From NCBI GenBank assembly GCA_013396635.1, contig WBMW01005484.1:1-64000 (forward strand): a stretch of DNA of 64,000 nucleotides, in the 5' to 3' direction. The notes beneath the pieces were generated by a model. It did not search any database. It was given only the letters and a program-made list of their open reading frames with translations, and had not been told where the DNA came from. Positions 35,183-46,900 of the stretch are shown piece by piece. The stretch is from Penelope pileata (Eukaryota > Chordata > Aves > Galliformes > Cracidae). The translations under genes and the position numbers were made by a program. The first letter of the stretch is position 1. The number at the start of each line of letters is the position of its first letter.

Positions 35183-38100
35183 CAAAATAAAAGGAAACCA
35201 GCAACCAACAACCATATACCTTTATATTAGTAGCTACTGGGGAACGAAATCAGATGAGCCAACACTTTTCAACATGGCCAAAAACGTGTAGATCAAGCTT
35301 CAAAACACTGTTGCTGAGCATGAGCTTTGGGAGATCTTAAAGGGAGTATTCACGGCAAATAACACTGCCAAACATTTTCCGTTATGAGAGGAGATCAAGC
35401 AAACAAAGCAGGATTATGTCTTCTGAAGGAAGAGCATAAAATAAAACACAACAAAAGAAAAAGAAACCCACTTTGATCTCCTCTGAAGAAAATATCCCGC
35501 TCGGTAGGAAACAAACAATCAGCTTTCCTTTTAGATTTTGAATTTTATGTTTATAAAAATATTTGGTGAATTAATACTTAACATGCTCCAGTCACATTTC
35601 TGTCGTCAGAAGCTTGTTTTCCCAGATGAGGGATCTGTTCCACTCCCAGTACTCTGTCCCCACCCCAAAGCAAGTCATGGAGGATATTTGAAAGGAAAAT
35701 TACTCTAGTCCAAATCTAAGAAAGGTATGAAAAAGACAAAGTGGCAGCTTACCAGAGGGCAGATGATAGGGTCGCTTCCTTTAGTAGAGAGGATACTGTA
35801 ACTGAATAGTGACTAACTGCTGCTCTAAATAAGCACACATCTGTTAGCACACAGTGCTAATACGAACAGCCTCTTCTCTCACTCATGGTTTAGCTTTGCC
35901 TTTAGCTGCTATTTTTGTTACTGTATGATATGAATATTAAAATCAACGGGAGCTCTCAGGAAAGAAGATCCCAGACTCTCCTGGAATGCTGTTTCTCCAA
36001 ACAACCCCAAGTGAGGTCATTAGCAAGCAAAAGCAGACAGCTTGCATATCAGCTGCTATTAGAAAATTATGAAACAAGACAAAAGGAAGGTTAAAAACAA
36101 ACAAACAAACCCCACCTTCATCCACATGCCACTGAAGACAAAAACACTTTCCCAGACATTAATACGAAATGAATGTGTTCTAATTCCCTCTTGTTAATTT
36201 AGAAAGGCACAATGAGACTTGCTACTAACACTGCACAAAGAATATATTTATTCTTGTGGCATGACTTGGCAAAGCAGAAAGATTTTCAGAGGGGAGAGAC
36301 AAGCATTAAATGATAGTTAATGGAAAAATATAGGTATTATTTCATTTCAAATAACAACTTTCATCTGTGGACTTTTTGCTACATTTTCTTTTAATCTATT
36401 CATTACAAAATATTTATCAACTCAGTTACTTTTCTTAACCATACATTATGTATCTGTGGTCTTTCTAAAAATTTCCAACATGATGCATCATACACAAAAG
36501 AGGCGGATCTGGTGTTAAGATCTTATTTTAAGTGAGCTTTAAAAAAAGATAAAAAGAAAGATAAAATAAGTGAAGAATGAAGCAACTTACCCAATGTATT
36601 CACCTTTGTCTCCTGAAACAATATATTGCCCTCCCTCTCTTCAAAGTACTTTTGCCAAAAAAGGATCAGAATGATATACAACACAATATCTACCAAAACA
36701 AGTGAAAATAAAGCCTAGACAGATCAACAAGTTAATGAGTGCAAGAGCGCTAACCTGGAATTTTTGTTTCTCAAGACGAATAGTAACGCAAAAATTGTTG
36801 TTCATGCATCAAAGGGCATTTGGAAGGAGCTGATCCAGCAGATCACGTGTCTTCAGGCGCTGGACTGAGTTGAAGCCCCAGATAGCAGGATTTAATCAGA
36901 ATCCAGATGGGAAAGTGAAATAATTGCATTCAAACACAGATATCCCTCCACAGATCTCACAGATCTCCCTCCAAGCAGGAGAGCTGCATAACATTGCATG
37001 TTCCATTCTATAACCCACAATGACCCAAAGGAAAAATATAAACAACCAAAATCATTCTATTGAAAGCCAGTGCTCCTCCTCTTTCTTCCTTTTAAAGTAA
37101 CATCTTGTAAAAAAAAATACTTTCTGTGATAGATTGAGACAGGTCTGCAGTTAATGTTTACATTGAAATGGCTGTGCTTCTTTAAAAAAACAATACTAAA
37201 ACTAGGTACGTGACAAGCATGTTGAATAAACAGCCTCCAAGTTATTTTGTTTTTGTCTATGAAGAGCAGTTATTTATCCCTGAAAGCTCTCTCAGTTTGC
37301 CTGGAAAGACTGCACAACTTCAGCTGCCTGCAAGTTTGTGGTTACGTACATCTTAACATATAAAGAAACATTTTGGCAATGGAACCAATGTTATTCTCTG
37401 CTGGAAGAGAGGCTGAATGTCACATTCTTTAATCAGGGCCTCTGACATTTTAACATTTATTGCTCCCATCAGGGCAGTATAACAGCCTAGAAAGCAAGTC
37501 TGCAATCCTGTTTCCAAGAATGCATAATTATTTTCACTTTAAAATTTGAACTTGAATTTGTCAAGTTTTTCATTTTAGGCACTGAAATAGTTTTTGTGTG
37601 CTATGCTGTCATCAGGCATTTGTCCCCTCTCCATGCGAGCAAACACTTTCACATTGTTCATATATCCACCTCCTGAGCCAGATTCAGTCCTTTGCTTTAG
37701 TTCTGTAGAGGCTGCATGTTGGAACATAAAATGTGTTCTTCATTAATGCTTTTCATATTATTACTGATCTGACCAAGATGATTACATTGCATTTGACATT
37801 TCCCACAAATTTACAGTAACAGCAAAGAAATCATCATTGAGCAATCATTAAGCATGCAGCCTGCATTAAAATATATATATATATCTTGAACACTTCTTCT
37901 TTGAACACAAATTCTTGTTCCTTTGCAAAGGAGGATTTACCCTTACCTTGCATTTTAAGTAAACAGGATGGATAATGTAAAGAAGTAAGACTTCCTTTAT
38001 AACATTTTTCTCATTCATTTTCACAGACTAGACTATGACTAGTCCTTCTGCAAAGAGAATTCTCCTGTGCCAACTTACTGCTCGTAGCAATTCTTCTGTG

Positions 38101-38867
38101 CTCATAGCTACACAAATACGTATTTCCTTATGGAACAACAGAGGGAAGTACACTTGCCTGAAAAGGCTGTGATATCCTCTGGTTTCTTGCTTACACTTCC
38201 ATTACTGCTCAGGAAAGATTTTCATACTCTGCACTAGAAACAAGAAAGTTCCAATTATTTCTAGAGTCCTTTTCATTCATACCACCACCCTGAAGCAGCT
38301 ATCTCCATAGCTGCACCATTACCAACTCTTCTACTTTTTCTTACTCCCTACTTCCATCCTCTTCCTCCTATTTCCATCAAGCTTCAGCCAGCACAGCCCC
38401 CTACCGGCCTTGTCTACAACAGACACACAACTAATCGCAATTGAAAAGATGCCCCTGAATGCCCTCTGGTATTAGTTACAATCATCTGAATGACAAAAAA
38501 AGGTCAATATTTGTGAGTGGTTGAAATCAGATCTTTATATAAGTTCATAAAGGTCATACAGGACAGAGCATAGCGTGCAGTGCATATCAAGAAACCTCCA
38601 CTAGCCATGTTAACTCAAGGTATAGGAGAAGAACATGAGATCGATGAACTTCATGGCTGGTGAGTGTGTCAATGGGGCAGCAACACATTCATACCTGAGC
38701 TTTGCTTGGGCTTGCTCCACATTATATGGATATATCAGTTTAGATTGGCACAAGTGCAGGCTATTTGTGAAATGTTCTTTTTGAAGTGTAGCAGCACATC
38801 ATGAAGGCCAGATGGCTTCCAGGAGCTGTGAATGATGAGAAGTATAGTAAAGAGGGTGAAAATAACC

Positions 38868-38988
38868 AGATTGGATGTTAGGAAAAGGTTCTTCATTGAG
38901 TGTATGGTTGGGCACTGGAATAGGCTGCTCACGGCCCCAACCTGCCAGAATTCAAGATGCATTTGGACAATACTCTCAGAAATATGAC
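38868..38988 (+). mobile_element. CR1 fragment, plus strand, old
   Basis: 'attggatgttaggaaaagg' and 'gggcactggaataggctgc' match the end of the CR1 reverse transcriptase. The usual 3' tail is missing. Confidence 0.7.
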
Positions 38989-39861
38989 TCTAATGACACA
39001 AGATATTCCCTAGAGTGAAAATTAAAGATGAATGTAGATAGTTGAAACAATTACAATACTTGGTGACTAGGTGCTAAAATGGTGTATGAAATCCAATAGT
39101 AACAAGTGCAAAATAGTTTGTCCTATGTTTCTTTTTTGCCAATGTACATGTAAAAAGGCTGTTAACAAGCTATGAAAACACAGTGGAAAGCTCTTATTGT
39201 CAGTAAGAACAGTGTTCTGAAACATCAGCACCATTCCTCCTTGGAGTGAGAAAACTGAAAAATCTCTACGGAATTACTAATGAAGAGGTAAGGAGTACAC
39301 AGTGTACTGTTGCGTATTGAAAGAGCAGTGGGGGGAGATGAAATCAGCCAGATTTTCAAACAACAGCCTTTCTGAGAGCTTGCGACCATTTCATGCGCAG
39401 ACCAGGGTCCTACTGAGCACAGATATAGCAGACACGCCAGACCTGAACTTCCTGATGAAGAAGTTGTGCACGAACAACATGACTGTGTCTGGCTCTTGGG
39501 CTGGCCCTGGACTTGCTGCCACAGTCAAAATCAGTTCTGTGTTTCACTTGCACAGAAATGTTGTTCCTCTTTCATACTACTGAATTAAACAACAGAATCG
39601 TCGGAGGCAGACTGATGTATTAACTCATCATCACCTTGACACACCTTTCACACAGCCTGTGTGTCTCAGGCCTGTGTGTCTCTCTTTCCCCATGCCTACC
39701 CCAAAACTTTCTCCTTACCCCATCTTCTGTATCTATCATGTCCTGAGTGTGGATGCCTCTGCCTCACTCTTGAGCTAATCAGCACATGCCTAACATGCTA
39801 GAGAGGACAGGCTCACAAATTGTACTTCTTCACAAAGTGTCCAAGGAAGGAGAGGGAGATA

Positions 39862-40330
39862 GTATCACAGAATATCCCGATTTGGAAGGGGTCCACAAGG
39901 ATCGAGGCCAGCTCCTGTCTTCACACAAGACCATCCAAAATCAAACCATATTTCTGGGGGTTGGAACTAGATGATCTTTAAGGTCCCTTCCAACCCAAGC
40001 CATTCGATGATTCTGAGAGCGTTCTCTGAACACTTCTTAAACTCCAGCAGCTTGGTGCTGTGGCCTCTGCCCTGAGAAGCCTGTTCCAGTGTCTTACCAC
40101 TCACTGGTGAAGAACCTTTTCCTAATCCCCAACCTGACCCTCTCCTGATGCCTTTCCTTTGGGTCTCGTTGCTGCCACCAAATAGATCAGTGCCTGCCTC
40201 TCCACTTCCCTCATGAGGAAGCTGTAGGCCGCCGTGAGGCCTCCCCTCAGCCTCCTCTAGGCTGAACAAACTAAGGGACCTCAGGTACTCCCAGAGATCT
40301 TGTCCTCTAGACCCTTAATCTAGCGTTTGG
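39862..40330 (-). mobile_element. CR1 fragment, minus strand, with a nested insertion
   Basis: The reverse complement of a CR1 3' end ('agtatcacagaatatcccg' to 'ggacctcaggtactcc'). It is interrupted at 39957-40010 by the tail of another CR1 in the opposite orientation. Confidence 0.88.
39957..40010 (+). mobile_element. 54-bp CR1 tail nested in an opposite-strand CR1
   Basis: The plus-strand end 'ttggaactagatgatcttt', 'aaggtcccttccaaccc' and 'attcgatga' sits inside the minus-strand CR1. TTCTG occurs on both sides (39952-39956 and 40011-40015), a possible target-site duplication. Confidence 0.8.
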
Positions 40331-41115
40331 CCTCAGGGTTTCCTTGGAGTGCTGGACTTTGACCAGAACCGCACTCACAAGCCTGCAGGTGCACATATAT
40401 TCAGAGTTAGGAGTGAAACATTACTTTTCTGCAGCTGCGCCACCTCCAGGTGATGACACAGTGTGGGGCAGTACGTGGTGATGGAAGTAGCATAAATCTG
40501 ACTTTGTAGGCCAGAATTATCATTATTAATGGACCCAACCCAGTTCTCTACTGACAAGCAGGAGACAGAAGAGGGAGAGGCCTTAGAACACTCTTTCCCC
40601 TTAGCTAGGTGTCCTACCAGGGTCCTCACCTTGTATAGCCAACATTTCTGCTCTGCTATGAAGAGACTGGAGGGTGCACAACTAATGCAGTTGCATTGGT
40701 GGCACCTGGAAAGGCTTTGAGGCCTGTCTCATCCATTCTGCAGGGCTCCACCCACCCCTACGATCCCTGCAGATGAGCAGCTTGCCCAGGTGCTAACAGA
40801 AAAGGTGGAGCGGGCATCTGGGCAAGCTGTATAACATGTCAGACGCTAAGAATTGCAAAGGTGCATCAGTAAGACCAAGAAGAATAACAGCATGAATCAC
40901 AAATTCAGAACAGAGCCTGCTAGTCTGCACACAAAGGGCGGTTCCTGCTTTGCTTATTTATTTTTAGATAAATCCTGCTGCCATCAGCATATACTGTGCA
41001 CAATGTGAGGAGTTAGGAAGCACAGCATCTGTGCTATGGTCAAGTTGTGCTAGGGGCAAAGCATTATGCCATTTGCTCTAAGCCAGAGGTTGCTTAAAAT
41101 CATTTGCAGGAGGCA

Positions 41116-41117
<2 letters not shown>

Positions 41118-41158
<41 letters not shown>
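41118..41158 (+). repeat. Poly-T tract of 41 bases
   Basis: A pure T run followed by a G-rich and (GA)n stretch. It may be the tail of a minus-strand retroposed copy that I could not identify. Confidence 0.9.
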
Positions 41159-41159
<1 letters not shown>

Positions 41160-42140
41160 TGGGGGGAGAGAGAGAAATAAGAAAGAGAAACAGACCTTGA
41201 CGCCCCTACTGTGGAGACGTGAGATATCAGATGCTGCCTGGCAAGGACAATCAGCACTCTCTGGCTTGTTCTTTTGCAAAGCAGAACTGCCTTTACCTTC
41301 TTATATGCAATTTAAAATAATGAAGTTTTCAACACATGCAGACTCTACTTACTACAAGAACAATGTACCAGCTTGTAAAAAGGTACTGATAAAGATGCTA
41401 CTTTTCCTCTAGTTACTAAAAATGCAATTCAGAAAATCTCTTAATACATGGTGGATTTTAGAGGCACATCTAAGAAACAGGATTTTGTTACCTTGCATGA
41501 CACAAATCTTTCTATAGGCACTAATAATGATAATGAGCAAACATGGCTGAGAATGTGATGTGAAATGAAATGCATAGGTCTGGCACTAAATGCCCACTGA
41601 CAAGCCTGGTAGCACTCCCCAGAGCCAGTTCCTTGCCAGACATCATCAGGTCTGTTCCACAAAAAGCACACCCATTCATTGTACCATTCCCATATTCTCA
41701 GTTGTCTAGCTAGAATTTTACAGCCTTCAGAGGGAAGAAGGGTAATACGTAAATACCCAGTTTATGCCATAATCTCACTGTAAAAAAAATAGAAAAATCC
41801 TCTTTTCCATCCAATAAATTATATATCCTACTCTTGTGATTCACTTCACAAAATAAGGACAAATATTGAAAAAACTGTAAGCTGATGGCAACCAGTAATG
41901 CTGCCGACACTGAAGCTTGAATCATATTGAAATGGAGCAAATCTCACCTCCACTGGTTTCCAAGCAGCTGTCATTTAGGATTTCTCATTTATTTGCTCCT
42001 TTTTATAAGTCAGTATATTTCTTGCACCACAAATTTGAGTTTCCCAGATTTTAGACAGCATTGACCAAATTTGAATTATTTATTAGTACCTGTAAAAATC
42101 ATTTGCCTGTGCTGTGTTCTGGCAAATGAAAATCAGTCAC

Positions 42141-42142
<2 letters not shown>

Positions 42143-42175
<33 letters not shown>
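42143..42175 (+). repeat. Poly-T tract of 33 bases
   Basis: It lies about 15 bases from the start of the CR1 at 42190. Confidence 0.9.
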
Positions 42176-42178
<3 letters not shown>

Positions 42179-42189
42179 GCCACCCAGGT

Positions 42190-42470
42190 AAATCGTAGAA
42201 ACACAAGGTTGGAAAGGACCTACAAGATCATCTCGTCCAACCGTCCTCCTATCACCATCACTACCCACTAAGCTACTAAATCATATCCCTTAGCACCTCA
42301 TCCAGATGCTTCTTGAATGGCAGCAGGGATGGTGACTCCACCACCTCCCTAGGCAGGCCATTCCAGTGCCTGACCANTGCTCCCAGGTCCTATTTCTCGG
42401 CACAGTCTTCCAGCCACTCTGCCCCAAGCCTATAGCGTTGCATGGGGTTATTATGACCATAAAGTCACTA
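42190..42470 (-). mobile_element. CR1 fragment with a hidden gap at 42376
   Basis: The minus-strand CR1 is of the same subfamily as the copy at 12221. Bases left of the n match the complement of about 13028-13200 of that copy. Bases right of it match the complement of about 12470-12550. Some 475 bases of element are absent at the single n. Confidence 0.9.
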
Positions 42471-43185
42471 CATCTTTCTGGAACGAGTTTTAAATAAAAA
42501 AATAAATAAAAACCAACACATACCTTTTATCTCAAGTGGCCTCATTTGTGCCTCAACATGTTAGCACCATCCTTAAGACAACAATGGGATGGCAGAGATA
42601 TTGTCCAGAGAAGGCTAAGGCAGGCCAGGACACTGCATTTTCCCCTCCAGAGCTGAGCACGTTGCTTCTGCTGCCACACAGGAGAGGCCTACACACATTA
42701 CTTCCAACTTGGCAGCACAGTGCATGTTTGATCTTTGTACAGATCCAAACTACTGCTCATCATGTAAATACTAAAAGTAAATTTAAAGTTTGATCCAGCA
42801 GCATGAGATGAAAAGTGTTTATGCAAAATCATGAAAGTAAGAGCACCATTAAATGAGGGTTCCCTTGTATAAGCTGTATGTAGATCTCATCATAGTCTGT
42901 TTTCAAGAGGAATTTAAGCAGGTGTAACCAAATAATATAAAAGGCTAAAGCTCCACTCTCTTCTAATGCATCTTTTCTTAGCACGATGGTGACCATCGGC
43001 AAAAGGTCTTCCTTGCCCTGGGGCTCCGCTTGGACTCGCATTCTTCTTAGGCAGTGGTCTGTAGCGCTTGCCCTGGCAACAAAATGAGGAAAACGAAACA
43101 AAACATAATAAAAATCCTGTAAGAATACCTACAGTTCCTCTCAGGTATCTTGGGAGGAATATTCAGTATGGTTGGAAAAAGGACA

Positions 43186-43191
43186 TTTATT
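43186..43191 (-). promoter_or_regulatory. Candidate polyadenylation signal of RIPK2
   Basis: AATAAA on the minus strand, 432 bases past the RIPK2 stop. ATTAAA at 43362-43367 is closer. Neither is confirmed. Confidence 0.3.
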
Positions 43192-43622
43192 TATAGGCAC
43201 AACATAGAAGCCTGAAAACAGAGCACTTGGCTTTTTTTTTTTACCCTCTACAGGAAAGACTAGATGGAAGGAGGACAAGAAATACCAAGCTGAGATGAGT
43301 TGCCTCTATCCTGTGAACTGGAAGGATATCTACAAACAGCAAATATGTAAAATAGGGGTCATTTAATGATTTTTCTTTGTCACATATAAACAAAAGACTT
43401 GAATAAATTCAGTCAACAAGTGTCAAGTATTTGGCTTTCTGACTGCGCTCCAACTGATTAACTGGTGATTCACCAAATACAGTCTTGATGAAACCAGTGT
43501 CTTTTTAAGACATGACAAAGATGTAGTGAAGACAAAGCAGTACAGATATAAAATTACTATACAGAAAACAAGGGTTGTGTATTAAGACATATCCACACAG
43601 CTTCAAACAGAAACAAATATAT

Positions 43623-43912
43623 TTAAAGATGCAGTCTTAGAGAATTAGATACGTCTGGGTAAGGTTGAAGTCCTAGCTGTTTGTTATCTTTCAACTTTTG
43701 TATTATAATTCTGGCAAATTCTTCTCCTTGGCTATCTGAGGTATCAAGCAGTTGTCGGACTTTTGATGTCCTTGTAGGTTTGGTGCTTATAAGTTCATAG
43801 TCTTCTTTCATGAGTAAAAATCTTGACAGAAGAGCATCCAGTGACTGATTCAAACATGCTTCAGTCATCTGATCAATAATTTCTTCTCTTCTACTTTGGA
43901 TCCACTGATGAG
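43623..43912 (-). CDS. RIPK2: RIPK2 coding exon 11 (CARD and stop)
   Basis: Begins 'HQWIQSRREEIIDQM', contains 'CLNQSLDALLSR', 'KEDYELISTKPTR' and 'QGEEFARIIIQKL', and ends 'LRLHL' at TAA 43623-43625. The in-frame acceptor is the TAG at 43913-43915. A second AG, as CAG, lies seven bases upstream at 43920-43922 and would shift the frame. Confidence 0.93.
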
Positions 43913-46900
43913 CTACATTCTGTTGTATGGTTTCAAAAACAAAAGCTGAGATCAGGGAGAATTAAGAAAAAAAAGTTTGATTAATATTGTAACCATTTGT
44001 TGATAAGTAGTACTATAACACAAAGAATGATCTGAGAAAGAGCTGTTTAAAAGTTCTTTCTGGTAAGACAGTCACTTTACCATATTGCATTCCATATTTA
44101 AAATGTTCTGATAACTGTCAAATTTGTCAGAATATTTTTTTTTGAATGTGAATCACAGCATAATTTAAGTTGGAAGGAACCCTCAGGAAGTCATGTCCTA
44201 CTTAAAAGCCGGGACAACTTCAAAGAGTCAGCTCAGGACCCTTTCTGGCTGAATTTTGAATTTGAATTTGGCTCCAACAATGGAACTTCTACATACTCTG
44301 TGGGCAACCTGTTCTGAAGTATGACCTAACTTGGTAATAAAAAGAGAGAGGTGCTAACTTCACTTCCCAGTGGGAATTTTATTGAAATCTAGTAAAAATG
44401 TCTCTGAAGTTTCCTGCATATATTCCTCTAGCTGAGGATTTACATAGTGAAGAGTTGCAGATCATCATATTCCCAAGAGTTCTCCACCACTATAGATCCA
44501 AGATTCTGTACTGATGGTTGAAGAAAGCTTTGTCTCTTCCCTTAACATTTTTCACTTGTTTCTGTTCAACTCTTTCAAAAAAGTAATTTTTTAAATGAAT
44601 GCCTCTTTAAAGAGTCCACTTATAGTCTCGGTCAATGTATTTTCCCGCCTCAACTGTGCAGGATAAACACAATTACTCTTAGTGCTATCGGGATGAGAAA
44701 CTCTACATTGATAAATGTCCTCCCCATACTGTCCGTGCATCTCTCACATCTGCTATTTCTTTGCTCTAGTTTCATAGAGGAAAGAAACTTGTTTGATGGA
44801 ACAAAGTACATGCCACTTCTTATACAAATAAAGTTTTAAGCTCCACTTGAAGTAAAATTAAAGGAAATAATTTAGGTCATGACAGACAGCTAGAAATATG
44901 AGGCATTTAAGGAAATCATAGAATGATCAAGTCTTGGATGAGGTAGAGTGAGTTTAGATAGCTCCAAAAAAAAAGAAAGCTTTAAATTTCAATATGAAAC
45001 TCTATTAGCAACTGTAAGTTTCTGAAGGGGGATGATGTGGTAGATCTTTATAAAATTGCATGTTATTGCACAGCCCATAAAATATTTCTCTGAATAATTC
45101 ATCATGCATTAAAGCTTCTTTTTGTTATTATTCTTTTAGAAGCACACTTTCAACAGCTATTTGATGCACAGGAAAGACATCCAGTAGATCTCAACTAACA
45201 CAGAAGACTGTTAAAGGTAAGATGATACTTCTCTCTGCCCCACCATTACTAAAGGCAGAGTGGCAGGCCTAAAATGTAGGGAAAAACAACAGGCAATGAG
45301 ATGAATTAAGCTCTAGCTAACTTATTTCTGGTTCTGCTGGGTTGCAGCACTGCCACAGCAGTAGCAGAAAGGAGAAATAATATGAGTACAGAACGGAATA
45401 AACATGTCCCAAGGCAGCAGGAATTAAGTTTGCTTATAATGAAAGGAAAAAGCTAGAAACTATGGGTACATCTACTATGTCACAATTTACATTGGTTTTG
45501 TTTACTCTGTAATACAAGGCTACCAGGACAGAATTATTTGCATTCTTAATTCGTAGCATGCTTTCTTTTCATTTTACAGAAAACAGCAGTTCCACTTTCC
45601 ACTTCATGCACATATATATTCGATGTTAGGACACTTAATGCAGGACTTGGAATGAAACCAGTATTTGCTATACCTGAGGAAATTGGTGATGTCTGCAGCA
45701 TAGACGATGAAGAATTTGAGGCAACTGAAATATTCTTGTCAGATGAAGGAAGGTAACTGTATGGATGCATAAAAAATTTGGCACTCTGAGTTATGGATGG
45801 ATTTTCATCTGTGCTCTGACAGCTGAGAGAGTGTAGACTGTTAGAATTTCCATCTTAAAGAAAACAAACAAACAAACGAGCTGTAATACCTCTATGTTCA
45901 TAACATACAGCTAACATTTATAACAATCGATAAAACAAATTATAAACAACCTAAATTCACTTTGTATATAGCACACTATTCTTTTCGCTCAAGTTCTGGG
46001 CATATTTATCTCCTTTGTCTTTTACCAGAGCTTGAATGTGGTTTTGAGGGTCTTGCTTTACAGAGGCCACTTCTATCTGAGGTGTCCTGATAGCTGCCTT
46101 TCAATATCGAAAGGGGAGCTATAAGAAAGAGGAGGACAGACTCTTTAGCAGAGTCTGTGGGAATAGGACAAGGGGGAATGGCTTTAAACTGAAAGAGAGG
46201 AGATTTAGGTTAGATTTAAGGAAAAAGTTTTTCACAGTAAGGGTGGTGAAGCACTGGAACAGGTTGCCCAGAGAGGTGGTGGAAGCCCCGTCCCTGGAGA
46301 CATTCAAGGTCAGGCTGGACCAAGCTCTGAACATCCTGCTCTAGCTGTAGGTGTCCCTGTACATTGCAGGGGAGTTGGACTAGATGACCTTTAAAGGTCC
46401 CTTCCAACTCTAAGGATTCTATGATTCTATGATTGAGAGAATAAATCCAGTAGAAATGAACTGTTGAAACTCTACTAGACAAATCTGATGTGGGGACTGG
46501 AAGAACAAAATAGTTCACTGAAGTGTTTGGAGAGGTAGCTGTGAGTCAGCACGAAAGCTGGCTGATTTACTTTGATGAAGTTGGGTAGTGTAATAAAGGT
46601 AGAAAATTCAGGTGGAGGGAAAAACACGAAGGCCAATGGTAACATTCAGTGAGACAGTAATGGAAACTTTTGGTAGCCTGTTGAAGCAGCATTTGATTTC
46701 AAGAAAGCTTTGTGTAAACTTTGTGAAGAACAGGTTAGTTTCTACTTTAGGATTTTTACAGCAGAAAAAAAGATGTTGATGGATAAGAAAGCAGTAGTAG
46801 GAGAGAAGAGATGACAAATACCTGATCAGAAACAAATTACAAGGAATATAGCTAATTCTGTATACAGTTTTCATTACAGATTTTCAGTGTCACTCCAACG

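Larger units (their letters stand above)
29995..43185. other. Intergenic between the SLC7A gene and RIPK2
   Basis: 13 kb with no coding exon recognised. It should contain the SLC7A promoter and any non-coding first exon. A donor-like 'CATTGGGTAAGT' near 36590 on the minus strand is a weak candidate. CR1 pieces and long A/T tracts, two of them with assembly gaps, occupy part of it. Confidence 0.5.

Noticed and set aside
36097..36112. AAAC repeats considered as part of a CRISPR-like or regular array
   Set aside because: Simple (AAAC)n microsatellite with no spacers; the same occurs near 45862.
36585..36600. Donor-like CATTGGGTAAGT as a non-coding first exon of the SLC7A gene
   Set aside because: A single donor-like match in 13 kb is expected by chance, and no promoter features were seen around it.
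45546..45673. Extension of RIPK2 exon 10 past the donor to a stop at 45546
   Set aside because: The reading frame does stay open for 42 residues, but a GT donor at 45673 with matching phase leads to the CARD exon, and the read-through peptide has no likeness to RIPK2. It could be a retained-intron form.
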